Positions 34,271-44,410 of a stretch of DNA of 64,000 nt are shown one piece after another. Each line of letters opens with the position of its first letter. Position 1 is the first letter of the stretch. The stretch is from Syntrophaceticus sp050949745 (GTDB lineage: Bacteria; Bacillota; DSM-12270; Thermacetogeniales; Thermacetogeniaceae): contig JBMNGF010000010.1 of the NCBI GenBank assembly GCA_050949745.1, positions 1-64,000 on the forward strand. Direction: 5' to 3'. The notes below the pieces were generated by a model. That model was not told the DNA's origin, did no database searches, and saw only the letters and a program-made list of their open reading frames with translations. The position numbers and the translations under genes were made by a program.

Positions 34271-35701
34271 TTATAATCTGGCTAGAAGCAACTTATTAAC
34301 TATTTGCGGGTTGGCTTTGCCCCGAGTTTGTTTCATTACCTGTCCTACGAAAAATCCAAGAGCTTTTTTCTTGCCCTTGCGGTAATCTTCGACAACTTCT
34401 GGATGAGCAGCAACCAATTCATCGATCATTGCGGCAAGCTCATCCTCGTCACTGATCTGGAGCAGCCCTTTTTCCTCAACGATCTGCTCTGCCCTTTTCC
34501 CGCTTTCAAACATTTCTTCAAATACTGTTTTGGCTATTTTGCCGCTGATTGTACCCTTATCTATCAGTTTAAGCATCTCTACCAGGTGAGATGGAGTTAA
34601 CTTTGATTCCTGCACATCCATATTGTTGGTGTTCAGCAAACGCAGCAATTCCACCATCACCCAGTTGCTTACTTGTTTGGCATCGTCATAACTATTAACA
34701 CACTCTTCAAAATAATCGGCCAGTTCCCGTGTACTGGTAAGAACACCCGCATCATAAGCAGAAAGCCCAAACTCATCCATCAAACGCTCCTTGCGTGCTG
34801 TAGGCAATTCTGGCATCTCTTTATTGATCTCCTCTACCATGGCATCATCCACAACAAAGGGCAGCAGATCCGGATCAGGGAAATACCTATAATCAGAGGC
34901 TGTTTCCTTAGCCCTCATCACTGATGTTCTGCCTGTACTCTCATCCCAGGAACGGGTTTCCTGCTCCGCACTTCCCCCTGAATCGTACAGATCAGTCTGT
35001 CTGTCCACTTCACTCTCCAGAGCACGCTGCACTGCCCGAAAAGAATTGAGATTCTTAATCTCCACTTTAGTATTTAAGATGTTGCTGCCAACCGGGCGCA
35101 GAGAAATATTAGCATCACAGCGCAGAGAGCCTTCTTCCATCTTGCAATCAGAAACAGCCAGGTACTGGAGAATAGTTTTTAATTTTTCCAGGTATAGTCT
35201 AGCCTCCTCCGGTGTTCTGATATCTGGTTCTGAGACAATCTCCAAAAGGGGCACCGTACCGCGGTTTAGATCAACCAGGGAGTAGTTTGCCTTCCCCTCA
35301 CCATGCAGCAATTTGCCCGCATCTTCCTCCATGTGAACCCTGTTGATACCGATCCGCCGGACACCGCCATCTGTTTCTATCTCCAGATACCCATTGCGGC
35401 ACAGAGGGAAATCGTCCTGAGAGATCTGATAGGCTTTGGGGAGATCCGGATAAAAGTAGTTTTTTCTATCAAACTTGCAATAGTGAGCGATCTCACAATT
35501 CAACGCTAGACCTGTCTTGATTCCGTAATCCAACATTGCTTTGTTCAATACTGGTAATGCACCGGGCATAGCCAGGCAGACCGGACAGACATTTGAGTTT
35601 GGCTCACTTCCAAAGTCATTGGGACATGAACAAAAGGCCTTGGTCTTGGTGCGCAGTTCCACATGCACCTCCAACCCGATGACAACTTCGTACTTAGCCA
35701 C
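34271..35701 (-). CDS. gatB: Asp/Glu-tRNA(Asn/Gln) amidotransferase subunit B
   Basis: The 476-residue GatB has YEVVIGLEVHVELRTKTKAFC at the start, zinc-binding Cys pairs (CSCPN, CPVC), the cradle domain and a C-terminal YqeY-like tail. It selects misacylated Glu-tRNA(Gln) or Asp-tRNA(Asn), phosphorylates the acyl group and receives ammonia from GatA. The GTG at 35701 is chosen because it matches the family N-terminus and overlaps the gatA stop by 8 nt (GTGGCTAA); upstream in-frame sequence lies within gatA. Confidence 0.95.
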   Translation of the reverse strand: MAKYEVVIGLEVHVELRTKTKAFCSCPNDFGSEPNSNVCPVCLAMPGALPVLNKAMLDYGIKTGLALNCEIAHYCKFDRKNYFYPDLPKAYQISQDDFPLCRNGYLEIETDGGVRRIGINRVHMEEDAGKLLHGEGKANYSLVDLNRGTVPLLEIVSEPDIRTPEEARLYLEKLKTILQYLAVSDCKMEEGSLRCDANISLRPVGSNILNTKVEIKNLNSFRAVQRALESEVDRQTDLYDSGGSAEQETRSWDESTGRTSVMRAKETASDYRYFPDPDLLPFVVDDAMVEEINKEMPELPTARKERLMDEFGLSAYDAGVLTSTRELADYFEECVNSYDDAKQVSNWVMVELLRLLNTNNMDVQESKLTPSHLVEMLKLIDKGTISGKIAKTVFEEMFESGKRAEQIVEEKGLLQISDEDELAAMIDELVAAHPEVVEDYRKGKKKALGFFVGQVMKQTRGKANPQIVNKLLLARL

Positions 35702-37211
35702 TAATATCACTTCCCTTAACAGATTTCGCCGCTGATTCTCCTTGGAACTGAGGCCGCTCTTTATGATAGAGTGTATTCTGTTCAAAGGCATATGCAAGCT
35801 GAAAAAGTGCTCCTTCGGCAAAAGCAGGGCCAATAATCTGCATCCCTACCGGCAGGTCTTCGACAAAACCACAAGGCAAGGAGATGGCCGGCAGCCCCGC
35901 GATGTTGACCGGCAATGTATATTTATCATAATTATAAACTGTAAGAGGATCATCTAGCTCTTCCCCCAACCGGAAGGGTAAAATCGGTGTTGTCGGGGTA
36001 ATCAGAGCATCAAAATGCTGAAACAGGCGCTGGAAATCCTGTCTGATCAGTGTTCTCACTTTGGCTGCTTTGAGATAATACTTTTCATAACAACCAGAAC
36101 TGAGGACATAGGTTCCCATCAAAATGCGCCTCTTCACCTCCGAGCCGAACCCTTCACCACGGGTTTTCATATACATCTCTTCCAGACTATAATCTTTCCC
36201 TTTTTCCGGTACAGCCCGGTAGCCATAGCGAACACCGTCGAAGCGTGCCAGGTTGGAGCTAGCCTCTGCACTGGAAATGATGTGATAAATCGGTACAGAT
36301 GATTCCGCCGTAGGAAGGGAACACTCCTCTACAACTGCACCCAACTCCTCAAATTTGTTAACCGCATTTTTGAACACCCGGGCGATTCCGGCATCCAATC
36401 CTTTATCGATCATTTCTCTGATAATTCCTATCTTCTTCCCTTTGATCTCCCCTGTTAAATAAGTGGTATAATCTGGTGTTTCCATAGGATAAGAGGTGGA
36501 ATCCAGAGGGTCATGTCCAGCAATGGCATTCAACACCAAAGCACAGTCTCGGACATCTTTGGTTAAAGGGCCGACTGTGTCCAGTGATGAGGCAAAGGCT
36601 ACCACACCATTCCGTGATACCAGGCCATTGGTAGGCTTTAGACCCACGATGCCACAAAATGCCGCTGGCTGTCTGACGGATCCCCCAGTATCTGAACCGA
36701 GGGCATAGACAGCCTCACCTGCCGCCACAGCAGCAGCAGAACCGCCGCTGGAACCTCCTGGTACTCGGGCTAGATCCCAGGGGTTATGGCTAGGGAAGAA
36801 ATATGAAGATTCTGTCGTTGACCCCATGGCAAATTCGTCCATATTCAGTTTCCCCATAAGGACAGCACCAGCTTCTGTCAGCCTGTCTGCAACTGTAGCA
36901 CTGTAAGGGGGGATAAATCTTTCCAACATGCGGGATGAGCAAGTAGTGCGCACCCCTTTAGTGCAGATGTTGTCCTTGAGCCCCATTGGAATACCAGCCA
37001 GAGGAGAGACAGCATCTCTCCTACTCCAGTTCTCATCGATCTCCCTAGCCGCTTCCAAAGCATCTTCCTCACTCAAAGTTACATAGGACCGCACATCTTC
37101 ATCGACCTGGTGAATCCGCTTGATGATTGCACCTGTAATATCTATGGCAGTTAACTCTCTTTTTTTCAACAAATCAGCCAGTTCATGAGCTGAAAGATCA
37201 AATAGTTCCAT
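35694..37211 (-). CDS. gatA: Asp/Glu-tRNA(Asn/Gln) amidotransferase subunit A
   Basis: The 505-residue amidase-signature enzyme shows the Ser-cisSer-Lys catalytic set in GLKDNICTKG and PGGSSGGSAAAVAAG...GSDTGGSVRQPA. It hydrolyses glutamine and channels ammonia to GatB. Its order after gatC and before gatB is the standard gatCAB operon. Confidence 0.97.
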   Translation of the reverse strand: MELFDLSAHELADLLKKRELTAIDITGAIIKRIHQVDEDVRSYVTLSEEDALEAAREIDENWSRRDAVSPLAGIPMGLKDNICTKGVRTTCSSRMLERFIPPYSATVADRLTEAGAVLMGKLNMDEFAMGSTTESSYFFPSHNPWDLARVPGGSSGGSAAAVAAGEAVYALGSDTGGSVRQPAAFCGIVGLKPTNGLVSRNGVVAFASSLDTVGPLTKDVRDCALVLNAIAGHDPLDSTSYPMETPDYTTYLTGEIKGKKIGIIREMIDKGLDAGIARVFKNAVNKFEELGAVVEECSLPTAESSVPIYHIISSAEASSNLARFDGVRYGYRAVPEKGKDYSLEEMYMKTRGEGFGSEVKRRILMGTYVLSSGCYEKYYLKAAKVRTLIRQDFQRLFQHFDALITPTTPILPFRLGEELDDPLTVYNYDKYTLPVNIAGLPAISLPCGFVEDLPVGMQIIGPAFAEGALFQLAYAFEQNTLYHKERPQFQGESAAKSVKGSDISG

Positions 37212-37307
37212 TGATCCAAACTCCTTTTTATCTAATTTATTAAATAAAACTCAGCGAGAGCATCCTCCCCCGCTGTCCTGCAACACATTTAATATGATTG
37301 TTGCATT

Positions 37308-37595
37308 CTATAAGATCCGGGGTACCTTAAAGAACCCTCTCTCATGTTCCGGCGCATTTTGGAAGACATCGTCAGGTGCTAGGGGTCGGTGGCTGTCTTC
37401 ATCAAGCCTCCAAACATTTTGAAGAGGTAACAAATAAAAAGTGGGTTCCACATCCTCAGTATCAATGTTATCGATGCTATCCACAAAATCAATCAGATCG
37501 TTTAACTGACTGTGCAGTTTATCATTTTCAGCTTCATCAAGTGCTATTTGTGCCAGCAACGCTAACTGTTTCAAATCTTCTCTGGTCAATACCAT
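37308..37595 (-). CDS. gatC: Asp/Glu-tRNA(Asn/Gln) amidotransferase subunit C
   Basis: The 95-residue GatC has the typical helical start LTREDLKQLALLAQIALDE and a C-terminal ...FFKVPRIL. It wraps around GatA and stabilises the GatAB interface. First gene of the gatCAB run; ligA lies 210 bp upstream. Confidence 0.95.
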   Translation of the reverse strand: MVLTREDLKQLALLAQIALDEAENDKLHSQLNDLIDFVDSIDNIDTEDVEPTFYLLPLQNVWRLDEDSHRPLAPDDVFQNAPEHERGFFKVPRIL

Positions 37596-37805
37596 CTGAC
37601 CGCACCTCCGTCTTCTTCTTATTTATTATGTTAATTTTACACTATCCACTAAATTATAGCAGAAACATTAAAACCCATGCAACGATAACAACGGTTCAGC
37701 GTGAGACACAGAGACAGGGAAGCGGTTCGCGTCTCATACTCTTATGGAATGAAGGAAGAGAGAAGCATAATCAAGGAAACAGCCACCGCCGGTTTTGCCT
37801 TATCC
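37596..37805. other. intergenic region between ligA and gatC with a repeat remnant
   Basis: A family A variant at about 37691-37737 (GGTTCAGCGTGAGACAC...GCGGTTCGCGTCTCA) lies in this 210-bp gap. The gatCAB promoter may lie in the AT-rich part nearest gatC, but none is clear enough to call. Confidence 0.4.
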
Positions 37806-39800
37806 CTATAGCATCTGCTCCAGTTCCTCTTCACTGATAATAGGAACACCTAACTGCTTTGCTTTATCATATTTCTGGCCAGGATCAGAACCTGCCAGAA
37901 CATAATCTGTTTTTTTACTCACTCCAGATGAAATCTTACCCCCATGTTTCTTAATTAGCTCCTCAGCCTCTTTGCGGGTGAGATGGGGAAGGGTTCCGGT
38001 AAGAACAAAAACCTTGCCTGCAAAAACAAGTTCATCATTTTTCACGATTGTTTCCTGTTCCATCTTCACCCCGGCTGTTTTCAGTTTAGCTAAAACATGG
38101 CCAGTCTGCTCCTGTTGGAAAAAGGCAGCAACACTTTCAGCTATTTTGGGACCGATCTCTGGGATGGATGTCAACTCATCCTCATCAGCCTGAGCAAGTG
38201 CTGTCAGGGAACCAAACCTTTCAGCCAAAATCTCCGCTGCCCTGATGCCTACATGGCGGATACCTAAAGCAAACAGAAGTGGTGCCAGCCCTCTCTGCTT
38301 GCTTCTGTCCAATGCTCCCAGGATATTATGGGCAGACTTTTCTCCCATCCTCTCCAGTGAAATCAAATCATCCTTACTGAGAAAATAAATGTCTGCTGGA
38401 TCTTTAATCAGTTCTCTATCCACAAGCTGTTCCACCAAAGCAGGGCCCATACCCTCTACATCCATGGCTTCCCTGGAAACAAAGTGAATGACAAGTTCTT
38501 TTAGTTGAGCAGGGCAGGCGATCCCTGTACAACGTGCAGCCACCTCCCCCTCTTGGCGCAGCACCTGGCTGCCACAAACCGGACAGTGCTCCGGCATCTG
38601 AAAAACATCCTCTTCACCTGTGCGCCGCTCCTGGAGTACCCGCACCACCTCCGGGATCACATCTCCAGCCCGCTGGATAACCACGTAATCACCGACACGC
38701 ACATCCTTTTGCCTGATCATATCCTCATTATGCAGGGTCGCTCGCGATACTGTGACTCCGGCAACCTGTACAGGCTCCAGGATAGCTGTGGGGGTAAGCA
38801 CCCCTGTTCTCCCTACCCGAATTAGGATCTCCTTTACCCGGGTAACCACCTGTTCCGCAGGAAATTTAAAAGCGATGGCCCAGCGTGGGCTCTTGGCCGT
38901 TCTCCCCAATATATCATGGAGATGCAGGGAGTTGACCTTGACCACTATACCATCGATCTCATAGTTTAGTGTGTGCCTTTTTTCGATCCACTCCCTACAG
39001 TAAAGGATCACTTCTTCGATACTTGGGCAGTGCTTGCTTTCTTCCTGCACTGAAAACCCCAATTCCTTTAACAGCTGTAGGGCATCCTGCTGAGTCCTGA
39101 TTTCATCCCCCTCACACTCCAGGACCTGGTAGCAGAACACACCCAGGGTACGGCTGGCAGTAACCCGTGGATCCAGCTGGCGCAGTGACCCCGCAGCAGC
39201 ATTTCTAGGATTGGCAAAGGGCGGCTCACCCTTCAGGTCTCGCTGTTCATTGAGCCGCTCAAATGCTTTTTTGGGCATAAAGGCCTCTCCCCTCACCACA
39301 AGCCTTGGCAGTTCCCTGGAAAGCCTCATGGGCAACAGTCGTACAGCCCGCAAGTTTTCCGTAATATCCTCCCCTGTGATGCCATCACCTCTGGTGGCAC
39401 CCAGGACAAAATCTCCGTTTTCATAGGTGAGCACAACAGAGAGTCCATCGATCTTGGGTTCCACAACATAATCAACCTCAACAGCGGAGAGTTGCCGCAC
39501 CCGACGATCAAAATCACGCAGTTCCCCATCTTCAAAGGCGTTAGATAGGCTGAACAGAGGGGTGGAGTGCTTGACAGTGCTAAACTGCTCCAGAGAAGCG
39601 CCCCCGACTCTTTGTGTCGGTGAATCAAGAGTGATCAGTTCTGGAAACTCACCCTCTAACCGCTCCAGTTCCCTGATCAACGAGTCATACTCCTGGTCAG
39701 TGATCAGAGGATCATCCAGAACATAATAATGGTGATCATGTTTTTTGATTTCGTTACGCAAAGCTTCCACCCTTTGGCGTATTTCACCCAATGAAGACAT
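37806..39800 (-). CDS. ligA: NAD-dependent DNA ligase
   Basis: The 664-residue LigA has all domains in order: Ia helices, the adenylation domain with catalytic Lys116 in EPKIDGL, the OB fold (RVGRTGVLTPTA), a Cys4 zinc finger (HCPVCGS...ARCTGIACPAQ), helix-hairpin-helix repeats and a C-terminal BRCT domain (FAGKVFVLTGTL). It seals nicks in replication and repair. Its place between pcrA/ppaC and gatCAB is common in Clostridia. Confidence 0.97.
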   Translation of the reverse strand: MSSLGEIRQRVEALRNEIKKHDHHYYVLDDPLITDQEYDSLIRELERLEGEFPELITLDSPTQRVGGASLEQFSTVKHSTPLFSLSNAFEDGELRDFDRRVRQLSAVEVDYVVEPKIDGLSVVLTYENGDFVLGATRGDGITGEDITENLRAVRLLPMRLSRELPRLVVRGEAFMPKKAFERLNEQRDLKGEPPFANPRNAAAGSLRQLDPRVTASRTLGVFCYQVLECEGDEIRTQQDALQLLKELGFSVQEESKHCPSIEEVILYCREWIEKRHTLNYEIDGIVVKVNSLHLHDILGRTAKSPRWAIAFKFPAEQVVTRVKEILIRVGRTGVLTPTAILEPVQVAGVTVSRATLHNEDMIRQKDVRVGDYVVIQRAGDVIPEVVRVLQERRTGEEDVFQMPEHCPVCGSQVLRQEGEVAARCTGIACPAQLKELVIHFVSREAMDVEGMGPALVEQLVDRELIKDPADIYFLSKDDLISLERMGEKSAHNILGALDRSKQRGLAPLLFALGIRHVGIRAAEILAERFGSLTALAQADEDELTSIPEIGPKIAESVAAFFQQEQTGHVLAKLKTAGVKMEQETIVKNDELVFAGKVFVLTGTLPHLTRKEAEELIKKHGGKISSGVSKKTDYVLAGSDPGQKYDKAKQLGVPIISEEELEQML

Positions 39801-39901
39801 CTATATTCCCTCCGCTTGTCACCATATTAAAATCCATATACTATTATACCATTTATAACCAACAGCAGCTACCGGACATCACTAAGACGGTTCTTCCGGA
39901 T

Positions 39902-39931
39902 CCTTTTCCAACGACTTACGACTAACGACTA
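39902..39931. repeat. family C repeat supplying the stop codon of the pyrophosphatase gene
   Basis: On the minus strand the element reads TAGTCGTTAGTCGTAAGTCG followed by TTGGAAAAGGAT. The leading TAG is the stop codon (39931-39929) of the gene. Confidence 0.8.
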
Positions 39932-41260
39932 TTTCAATGCTGCCAGTCGGGCTAACTGTGGAATGATCTGTTTTTTGCGTGACATAACCCCGGGGAGGAA
40001 GAGATGACCGTCCTTTACCTTTTTACCAAACGCCTCACCCACAAATCTATCATTTCCGGCTACAAGAATCTCTGTCCCTTCTTGGGTGATGTCAGTCAAC
40101 ATCATTAAAACCACATCATACTCTTGCTCCTGGGCGAAATCATTCATTTCACACAGAAGTGATCGCTTAACCTCTGCAAGACCATCGATCCCCAGAGCCT
40201 CCACCTGACCCACTCCAATCTTTAAATCCCCTAACTGGAATTCCTTGAAATCCTCCTGTAGTATCTCCCTGGCCGGCCGGTCAGCCAGTACAGACCCGGC
40301 ACGAAACATCGCCCGGCCAAAAGGCTCCAGTTCGATATCCGCCTTTGCTCCCAGCATATGCGCTATCTGAAAATCTTTGGCGGTACAGGTTGGGGACTTG
40401 AAAAGCACAGTATCTGAAAGGATCCCGGCACAGAGCAAGCCGGCCATCTTGGGAGAAGGTTCGATATTCTTCTGCTGATAAATGGAACCGATAATGGTGC
40501 AGGTACTCCCCACCGGTTCACAGCGAAAGTAAAGGGGCTCTCCGGTCTGGACATCCCCCAGGCGATGATGATCAATGATCTCCAATATCTCTGCCTGCTC
40601 TATACCAGGTACAGATTGAGACCTTTCATTGTGGTCAACAAGGATCACCGGTTTTCTTTTTAAAGCGAGCAGATCATATCGGGCCACCATTCCTAGCAGG
40701 CGATTATGCTCATCGATAACCGGGTAATTACGATACCTGGTCTCCAGCATCACTCTTTTTACCTGTGCAACCAGGTCATCATCCAGAAAAGTAACAATTC
40801 CCTCTGTTTTCATTAGTACAGAAATGGCTGTATTCAATATTTCCTTGGTACGAGAACCCTCTGTAACCAACTCTAATCCAAGTTCCATAAGCAGATAGTT
40901 CGCCAGGTCACCAGTAGTCAGTAGCCCTTTTAAGTGTCCATTCCCATCCACCACAGGGAGGGTTTTGATCCCTTTTTCCCGCATCATCTGACCTGCTTCC
41001 TGCAGTGTTGTCTCCGGACTGCAGTTAAAGCTCTCTCTCCGCAACATATCGGTCACCCGCGGATAAACATCAGCGACAAGGGGCGGTGTCTCGACATCAA
41101 AATAGTCCAGCACATATGCGGTTTCACGGTTAAGCTCTCCCAGACGCCCTGGGGCAGCATTTTCCCCCAATGCCTTCTTCAAAGCAGCATAAACTATCGC
41201 CGCACAAATAGAATCCGTGTCAGGGCTTCGATGCCCAATCACCCAGACTTTTCTTCCCAA
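39929..41260 (-). CDS. ppaC: CBS-domain manganese-dependent inorganic pyrophosphatase (family II)
   Basis: The 443-residue DHH/DHHA2 phosphoesterase begins WVIGHRSPDTDSICAAIVYA (metal-binding His and Asp residues), then carries an inserted CBS pair (about 70-185), then ILVDHNERSQ and EIIDHHRLGD, and the C-terminal DHHA2 domain. Family II pyrophosphatases with CBS inserts are nucleotide-regulated in Clostridia. No DRTGG domain lies between the CBS domains. The last codon is followed by a repeat whose first triplet is the stop. Confidence 0.88.
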   Translation of the reverse strand: MGRKVWVIGHRSPDTDSICAAIVYAALKKALGENAAPGRLGELNRETAYVLDYFDVETPPLVADVYPRVTDMLRRESFNCSPETTLQEAGQMMREKGIKTLPVVDGNGHLKGLLTTGDLANYLLMELGLELVTEGSRTKEILNTAISVLMKTEGIVTFLDDDLVAQVKRVMLETRYRNYPVIDEHNRLLGMVARYDLLALKRKPVILVDHNERSQSVPGIEQAEILEIIDHHRLGDVQTGEPLYFRCEPVGSTCTIIGSIYQQKNIEPSPKMAGLLCAGILSDTVLFKSPTCTAKDFQIAHMLGAKADIELEPFGRAMFRAGSVLADRPAREILQEDFKEFQLGDLKIGVGQVEALGIDGLAEVKRSLLCEMNDFAQEQEYDVVLMMLTDITQEGTEILVAGNDRFVGEAFGKKVKDGHLFLPGVMSRKKQIIPQLARLAALK

Positions 41261-41295
41261 ACTATCACTCCCTTTGTCAGCTCACAGGCAAGATG

Positions 41296-41325
41296 GCGGA
41301 AGAGCTAACCGAACGGCTCTTCCGC
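41296..41325. terminator. perfect 10-bp hairpin upstream of ppaC
   Basis: GCGGAAGAGC (41296-41305) and GCTCTTCCGC (41316-41325) form a perfect stem with a 10-nt loop between pcrA and ppaC. There is no T-run, so termination is uncertain; mRNA processing or protection is equally possible. Confidence 0.45.
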
Positions 41326-41408
41326 TCTTCCTATATCCATTAACAGGTAATTAGGGTATCGACCAAACTGTTCCCTGATATCCTTTTTGCCATTTGCGGA
41401 TGTTTTTG

Positions 41409-41440
41409 GCGACCAACCACTGACCACCATTCACCATTCA
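41409..41440. repeat. family C-like repeat directly after the pcrA stop
   Basis: On the minus strand the TGA stop of pcrA is followed by tandem ATGGTGA/ATGGTGG and CAGTGGTTGGTCGCCAAAAA, a diverged relative of the TAGTCGTTAGT...TTGGAAAAA repeat. Confidence 0.45.
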
Positions 41441-43750
41441 GACCTTTTTTATAGGGGCGTACTTGGCCAACAGATGTTTGAAACCCGCTGTTTCAAATGA
41501 CACATAGATCTCCAGGTCTCCTCCGGGGCCTGTCTTGATTTCCATGACAACCCCTTTTCCAAACTTTTTGTGTTCTATCGTTTCTCCCACTTGGAAACTA
41601 GTTGGAGACGGAGCCGCTGTCACCGCTGCTGCTTCTTTTTCGCCGGCGACTCTCTCTTTGATGGCATTCTCCGCATTATGCAAAACCTTACTGCCCACAG
41701 TTGAAGCAGCGGATAAGGCACCGGAACCACCCCCGTTTCTCGTTGAGACACCGGAAACAGCAGTACCATTCCCGCCTCCCCCCTGGCCCAGCCTGAAACT
41801 ACCGGGCACCACCGGACAAAGGTATTCCTGTGGAATCTCATTAAGAAAGCGAGAGGGCTGTTTATATTCACTATTCCCGTAAATAAAGCGACGGATTGCC
41901 CAGGAAAGATATAGTTTTTGTTTAGCCCTTGTTATGGCCACATAGCAGAGACGGCGCTCTTCCTCTACTTTGTCTTCTTCGTCTAGAGAATGGACATGAG
42001 GGAAAAGGCCTTCCTCCAAACCAGTCAGAAAAACCACCGGAAACTCCATCCCCTTGGCACCATGGATGGTCATCAGGACTACGGCATCCTCTCCCGGTTC
42101 GTAGTTATCGATATCTGTCACCAATGCTAATTCCTCTAAAAAATCGAGGAGAGTTCCACCTATACCCTCGCTGTCATACTGCTGAACCACTCCCAGAAAC
42201 TCATTTAAGTTCTCGATGCGTGTTTCAGCCTCCACTGTCCTTTCCGCCTCCAGAGTAGAAAGATATCCTGTTTCTTCCAGTATTCTCTCCACCAGACTAA
42301 CCACCGGTACAGCATCATCCAACTCTCTCCAGCTATTTACCATCTTAAAAAAGCCATCTAGTGCATTAACTGCACGTTTCCCCAAATTCGGTATTTCCGC
42401 TGAGTGCTCCAATACATAAGCCAAACTCTTCCCTGCACTAGAGGCGAACTCTTCGGCACGGGCGATGGTTGTATCACCGATTCCTCGCCGGGGCTCATTG
42501 ATCACACGGCGCAGAGACACCTCATCTGCAGGGTTAGCCACCAGCCGCAAATATGCCAAAATATCTTTTATTTCCTTGCGCTCATAAAATCGCACTCCCC
42601 CATAAATTCGATAGGGGATCCCAGAGCGTATAAACTCCTCCTCAATTACCCGTGATTGGGCATGGGTTCGATAAAAGACCGCACAATCCCGATAAAAGGC
42701 CTCTTTCCTCTCCACCAGGTCACTGATTTCAGCAGTCACAAACCTAGCCTCATCCTTTTCATCCAAAGCCTGATAGCAGGAAACAGGATCTCCCACATCA
42801 TTTGATGTCCATAGTTCTTTGGGCTTTCTTCCTCTATTATGAGAAATGATGGCATTCGCCACTGCCAAGATGCATTGTGTGGAACGATAGTTCTGCTCCA
42901 ACTTGATCACATACACATCAGGAAAATCCCTCTCAAAATTGAGTATATTTCTGATATCCGCTCCCCGCCAGCCGTAAATGGATTGGTCATCATCCCCCAC
43001 TACACACAGGTTCTGCTTGTCACCAGCCAATTGGTGCACCAGCACATACTGGACATGGTTGGTATCCTGATACTCATCAACCATGACATATTGAAAGCGG
43101 CGCTGATAGTGCTCTAGAACCAGTGGCTCTGAACGGAAGAGTTCAACAGTCTGCACTAAAAGGTCATCAAAATCCATGGCATTCTGCTGAAGCAGCTTCT
43201 TCTGATAAAGAGAATACAGGTCTGCTATGGTTTCCTCACGCACATTGCGCGCCATTTCATAATAATCCTTAGGTGTAACAAGCTCATTTTTGCAACTGCT
43301 GATCTCTGCCAGCACCCCCCGGGGGCGGAATTTACGGTCATCAACCCTTAATTCTGCGATACACTGTTTCATAACAGTTATCTGGTCAGCGCTATCATAT
43401 ATTATAAAATTGCGGTCATAAGGAAGGTAGCGTTCCTCTCGTCTAAGAATGCGTACAGCCATCGAGTGAAAGGTCCTGACCCAAACATCATTAGCCTGGC
43501 CATCCCCCACCAACTGCTGCACCCTTTCACGCATTTCTGTTGCAGCCCGGTTGGTAAAAGTGACCGCCATGATCTGAAAGGGAGATACGCCCAGTTTTAA
43601 CAGGTGAGCGATGCGATAAGTTAAGACCTTTGTTTTCCCGCTCCCTGCCCCGGCAAATACTATCAGGGGCCCCTCAGTATGTTTCACAGCTTCTAACTGC
43701 TGCGGATTCAATTCTCTCTCCAATTCCCTCTCCAAATCCATCTTCATCAC
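41438..43750 (-). CDS. pcrA: UvrD/PcrA-type DNA helicase
   Basis: The 770-residue SF1A helicase has the Q motif LNPQQLEAV, Walker A FAGAGSGKT, TFTNRAATEMRERV, Walker B VDEYQDTNHVQY, GDDDQSIYGWRGAD, LEQNYRST and VVLMTIHGAKGMEF, ending in the PcrA C-terminal Tudor-like domain (GETIEHKKFGKGVV). It removes blocks and recombinase filaments in replication and repair. An ATGAT start lies just after hisIE, and GA-rich ribosome signals overlap it. The C-terminus is followed at once by family C-like sequence (TGAATGGTGAATGGTGGTCA). Confidence 0.96.
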   Translation of the reverse strand: MMKMDLERELERELNPQQLEAVKHTEGPLIVFAGAGSGKTKVLTYRIAHLLKLGVSPFQIMAVTFTNRAATEMRERVQQLVGDGQANDVWVRTFHSMAVRILRREERYLPYDRNFIIYDSADQITVMKQCIAELRVDDRKFRPRGVLAEISSCKNELVTPKDYYEMARNVREETIADLYSLYQKKLLQQNAMDFDDLLVQTVELFRSEPLVLEHYQRRFQYVMVDEYQDTNHVQYVLVHQLAGDKQNLCVVGDDDQSIYGWRGADIRNILNFERDFPDVYVIKLEQNYRSTQCILAVANAIISHNRGRKPKELWTSNDVGDPVSCYQALDEKDEARFVTAEISDLVERKEAFYRDCAVFYRTHAQSRVIEEEFIRSGIPYRIYGGVRFYERKEIKDILAYLRLVANPADEVSLRRVINEPRRGIGDTTIARAEEFASSAGKSLAYVLEHSAEIPNLGKRAVNALDGFFKMVNSWRELDDAVPVVSLVERILEETGYLSTLEAERTVEAETRIENLNEFLGVVQQYDSEGIGGTLLDFLEELALVTDIDNYEPGEDAVVLMTIHGAKGMEFPVVFLTGLEEGLFPHVHSLDEEDKVEEERRLCYVAITRAKQKLYLSWAIRRFIYGNSEYKQPSRFLNEIPQEYLCPVVPGSFRLGQGGGGNGTAVSGVSTRNGGGSGALSAASTVGSKVLHNAENAIKERVAGEKEAAAVTAAPSPTSFQVGETIEHKKFGKGVVMEIKTGPGGDLEIYVSFETAGFKHLLAKYAPIKKV

Positions 43751-44410
43751 CTACTGTCGTCGTTCCGCTAATTTTTCACGAATCTCCTCAGGGCTAGTAC
43801 CGCATTCCACCAAAAGCACCAGCAGGTGGTAGAGCAGGTCTGCAGTTTCCTCCACAAGCTCACCATGGTTATCTTGCATAGCAGCAACAACCACCTCTAC
43901 CGCTTCTTCCCCTACCTTTTGTGCGATTCTGCCCCTTCCCCTCTGGAAGAGTTTTGCTGTATAGGACCCTTCAGGCATACTCTTTTGGCGCTCCTGAATG
44001 AGGGTATAAAGATACGCAATAATATTGTCAGCCTTTGCTTCATCAGCAACTCTGCCTACAGCACGGGAAAAACAGGACCTGGTTCCCTGATGGCAGGCCA
44101 CACCCAGTTGTTCCACCTTGAACAGTAGCGTATCTCCGTCACAATCTAACCGCACTTCCTTGATGTACTGATAATTGCCGCTGGTCTCTCCTTTCAGCCA
44201 AAGAGCCTCCCTGCTCCTACTGTAAAACCAGGTTCTCCCGCTTTCCAATGATTTGCTCAGAGACTCTCGATTCATCCAGGCGACCATGAGCACCTCATTG
44301 TTTTCCACATCCTGTACCACAGCAGGAATCAAACCAGCAGCATCAAATTTAACACTATTAACGAATTCCTCTATTCCCTTGCTTTCTGTAATCACCGGCT
44401 TTGCTTTCAC
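43751..44410 (-). CDS. hisIE: bifunctional phosphoribosyl-AMP cyclohydrolase / phosphoribosyl-ATP pyrophosphatase
   Basis: The 219-residue fusion has an N-terminal HisI domain (about 20-115) with VLMVAWMN, WFYSRSR, LDCDGDTLL and the zinc site GVACHQGTRSCF, and a C-terminal HisE domain (about 125-219) with KVGEEAVEVVVAA and ETADLLYHLLVLL. It carries out steps 2 and 3 of histidine synthesis. It overlaps hisF by 4 nt and ends one base before the pcrA start. Confidence 0.97.
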   Translation of the reverse strand: MKAKPVITESKGIEEFVNSVKFDAAGLIPAVVQDVENNEVLMVAWMNRESLSKSLESGRTWFYSRSREALWLKGETSGNYQYIKEVRLDCDGDTLLFKVEQLGVACHQGTRSCFSRAVGRVADEAKADNIIAYLYTLIQERQKSMPEGSYTAKLFQRGRGRIAQKVGEEAVEVVVAAMQDNHGELVEETADLLYHLLVLLVECGTSPEEIREKLAERRQ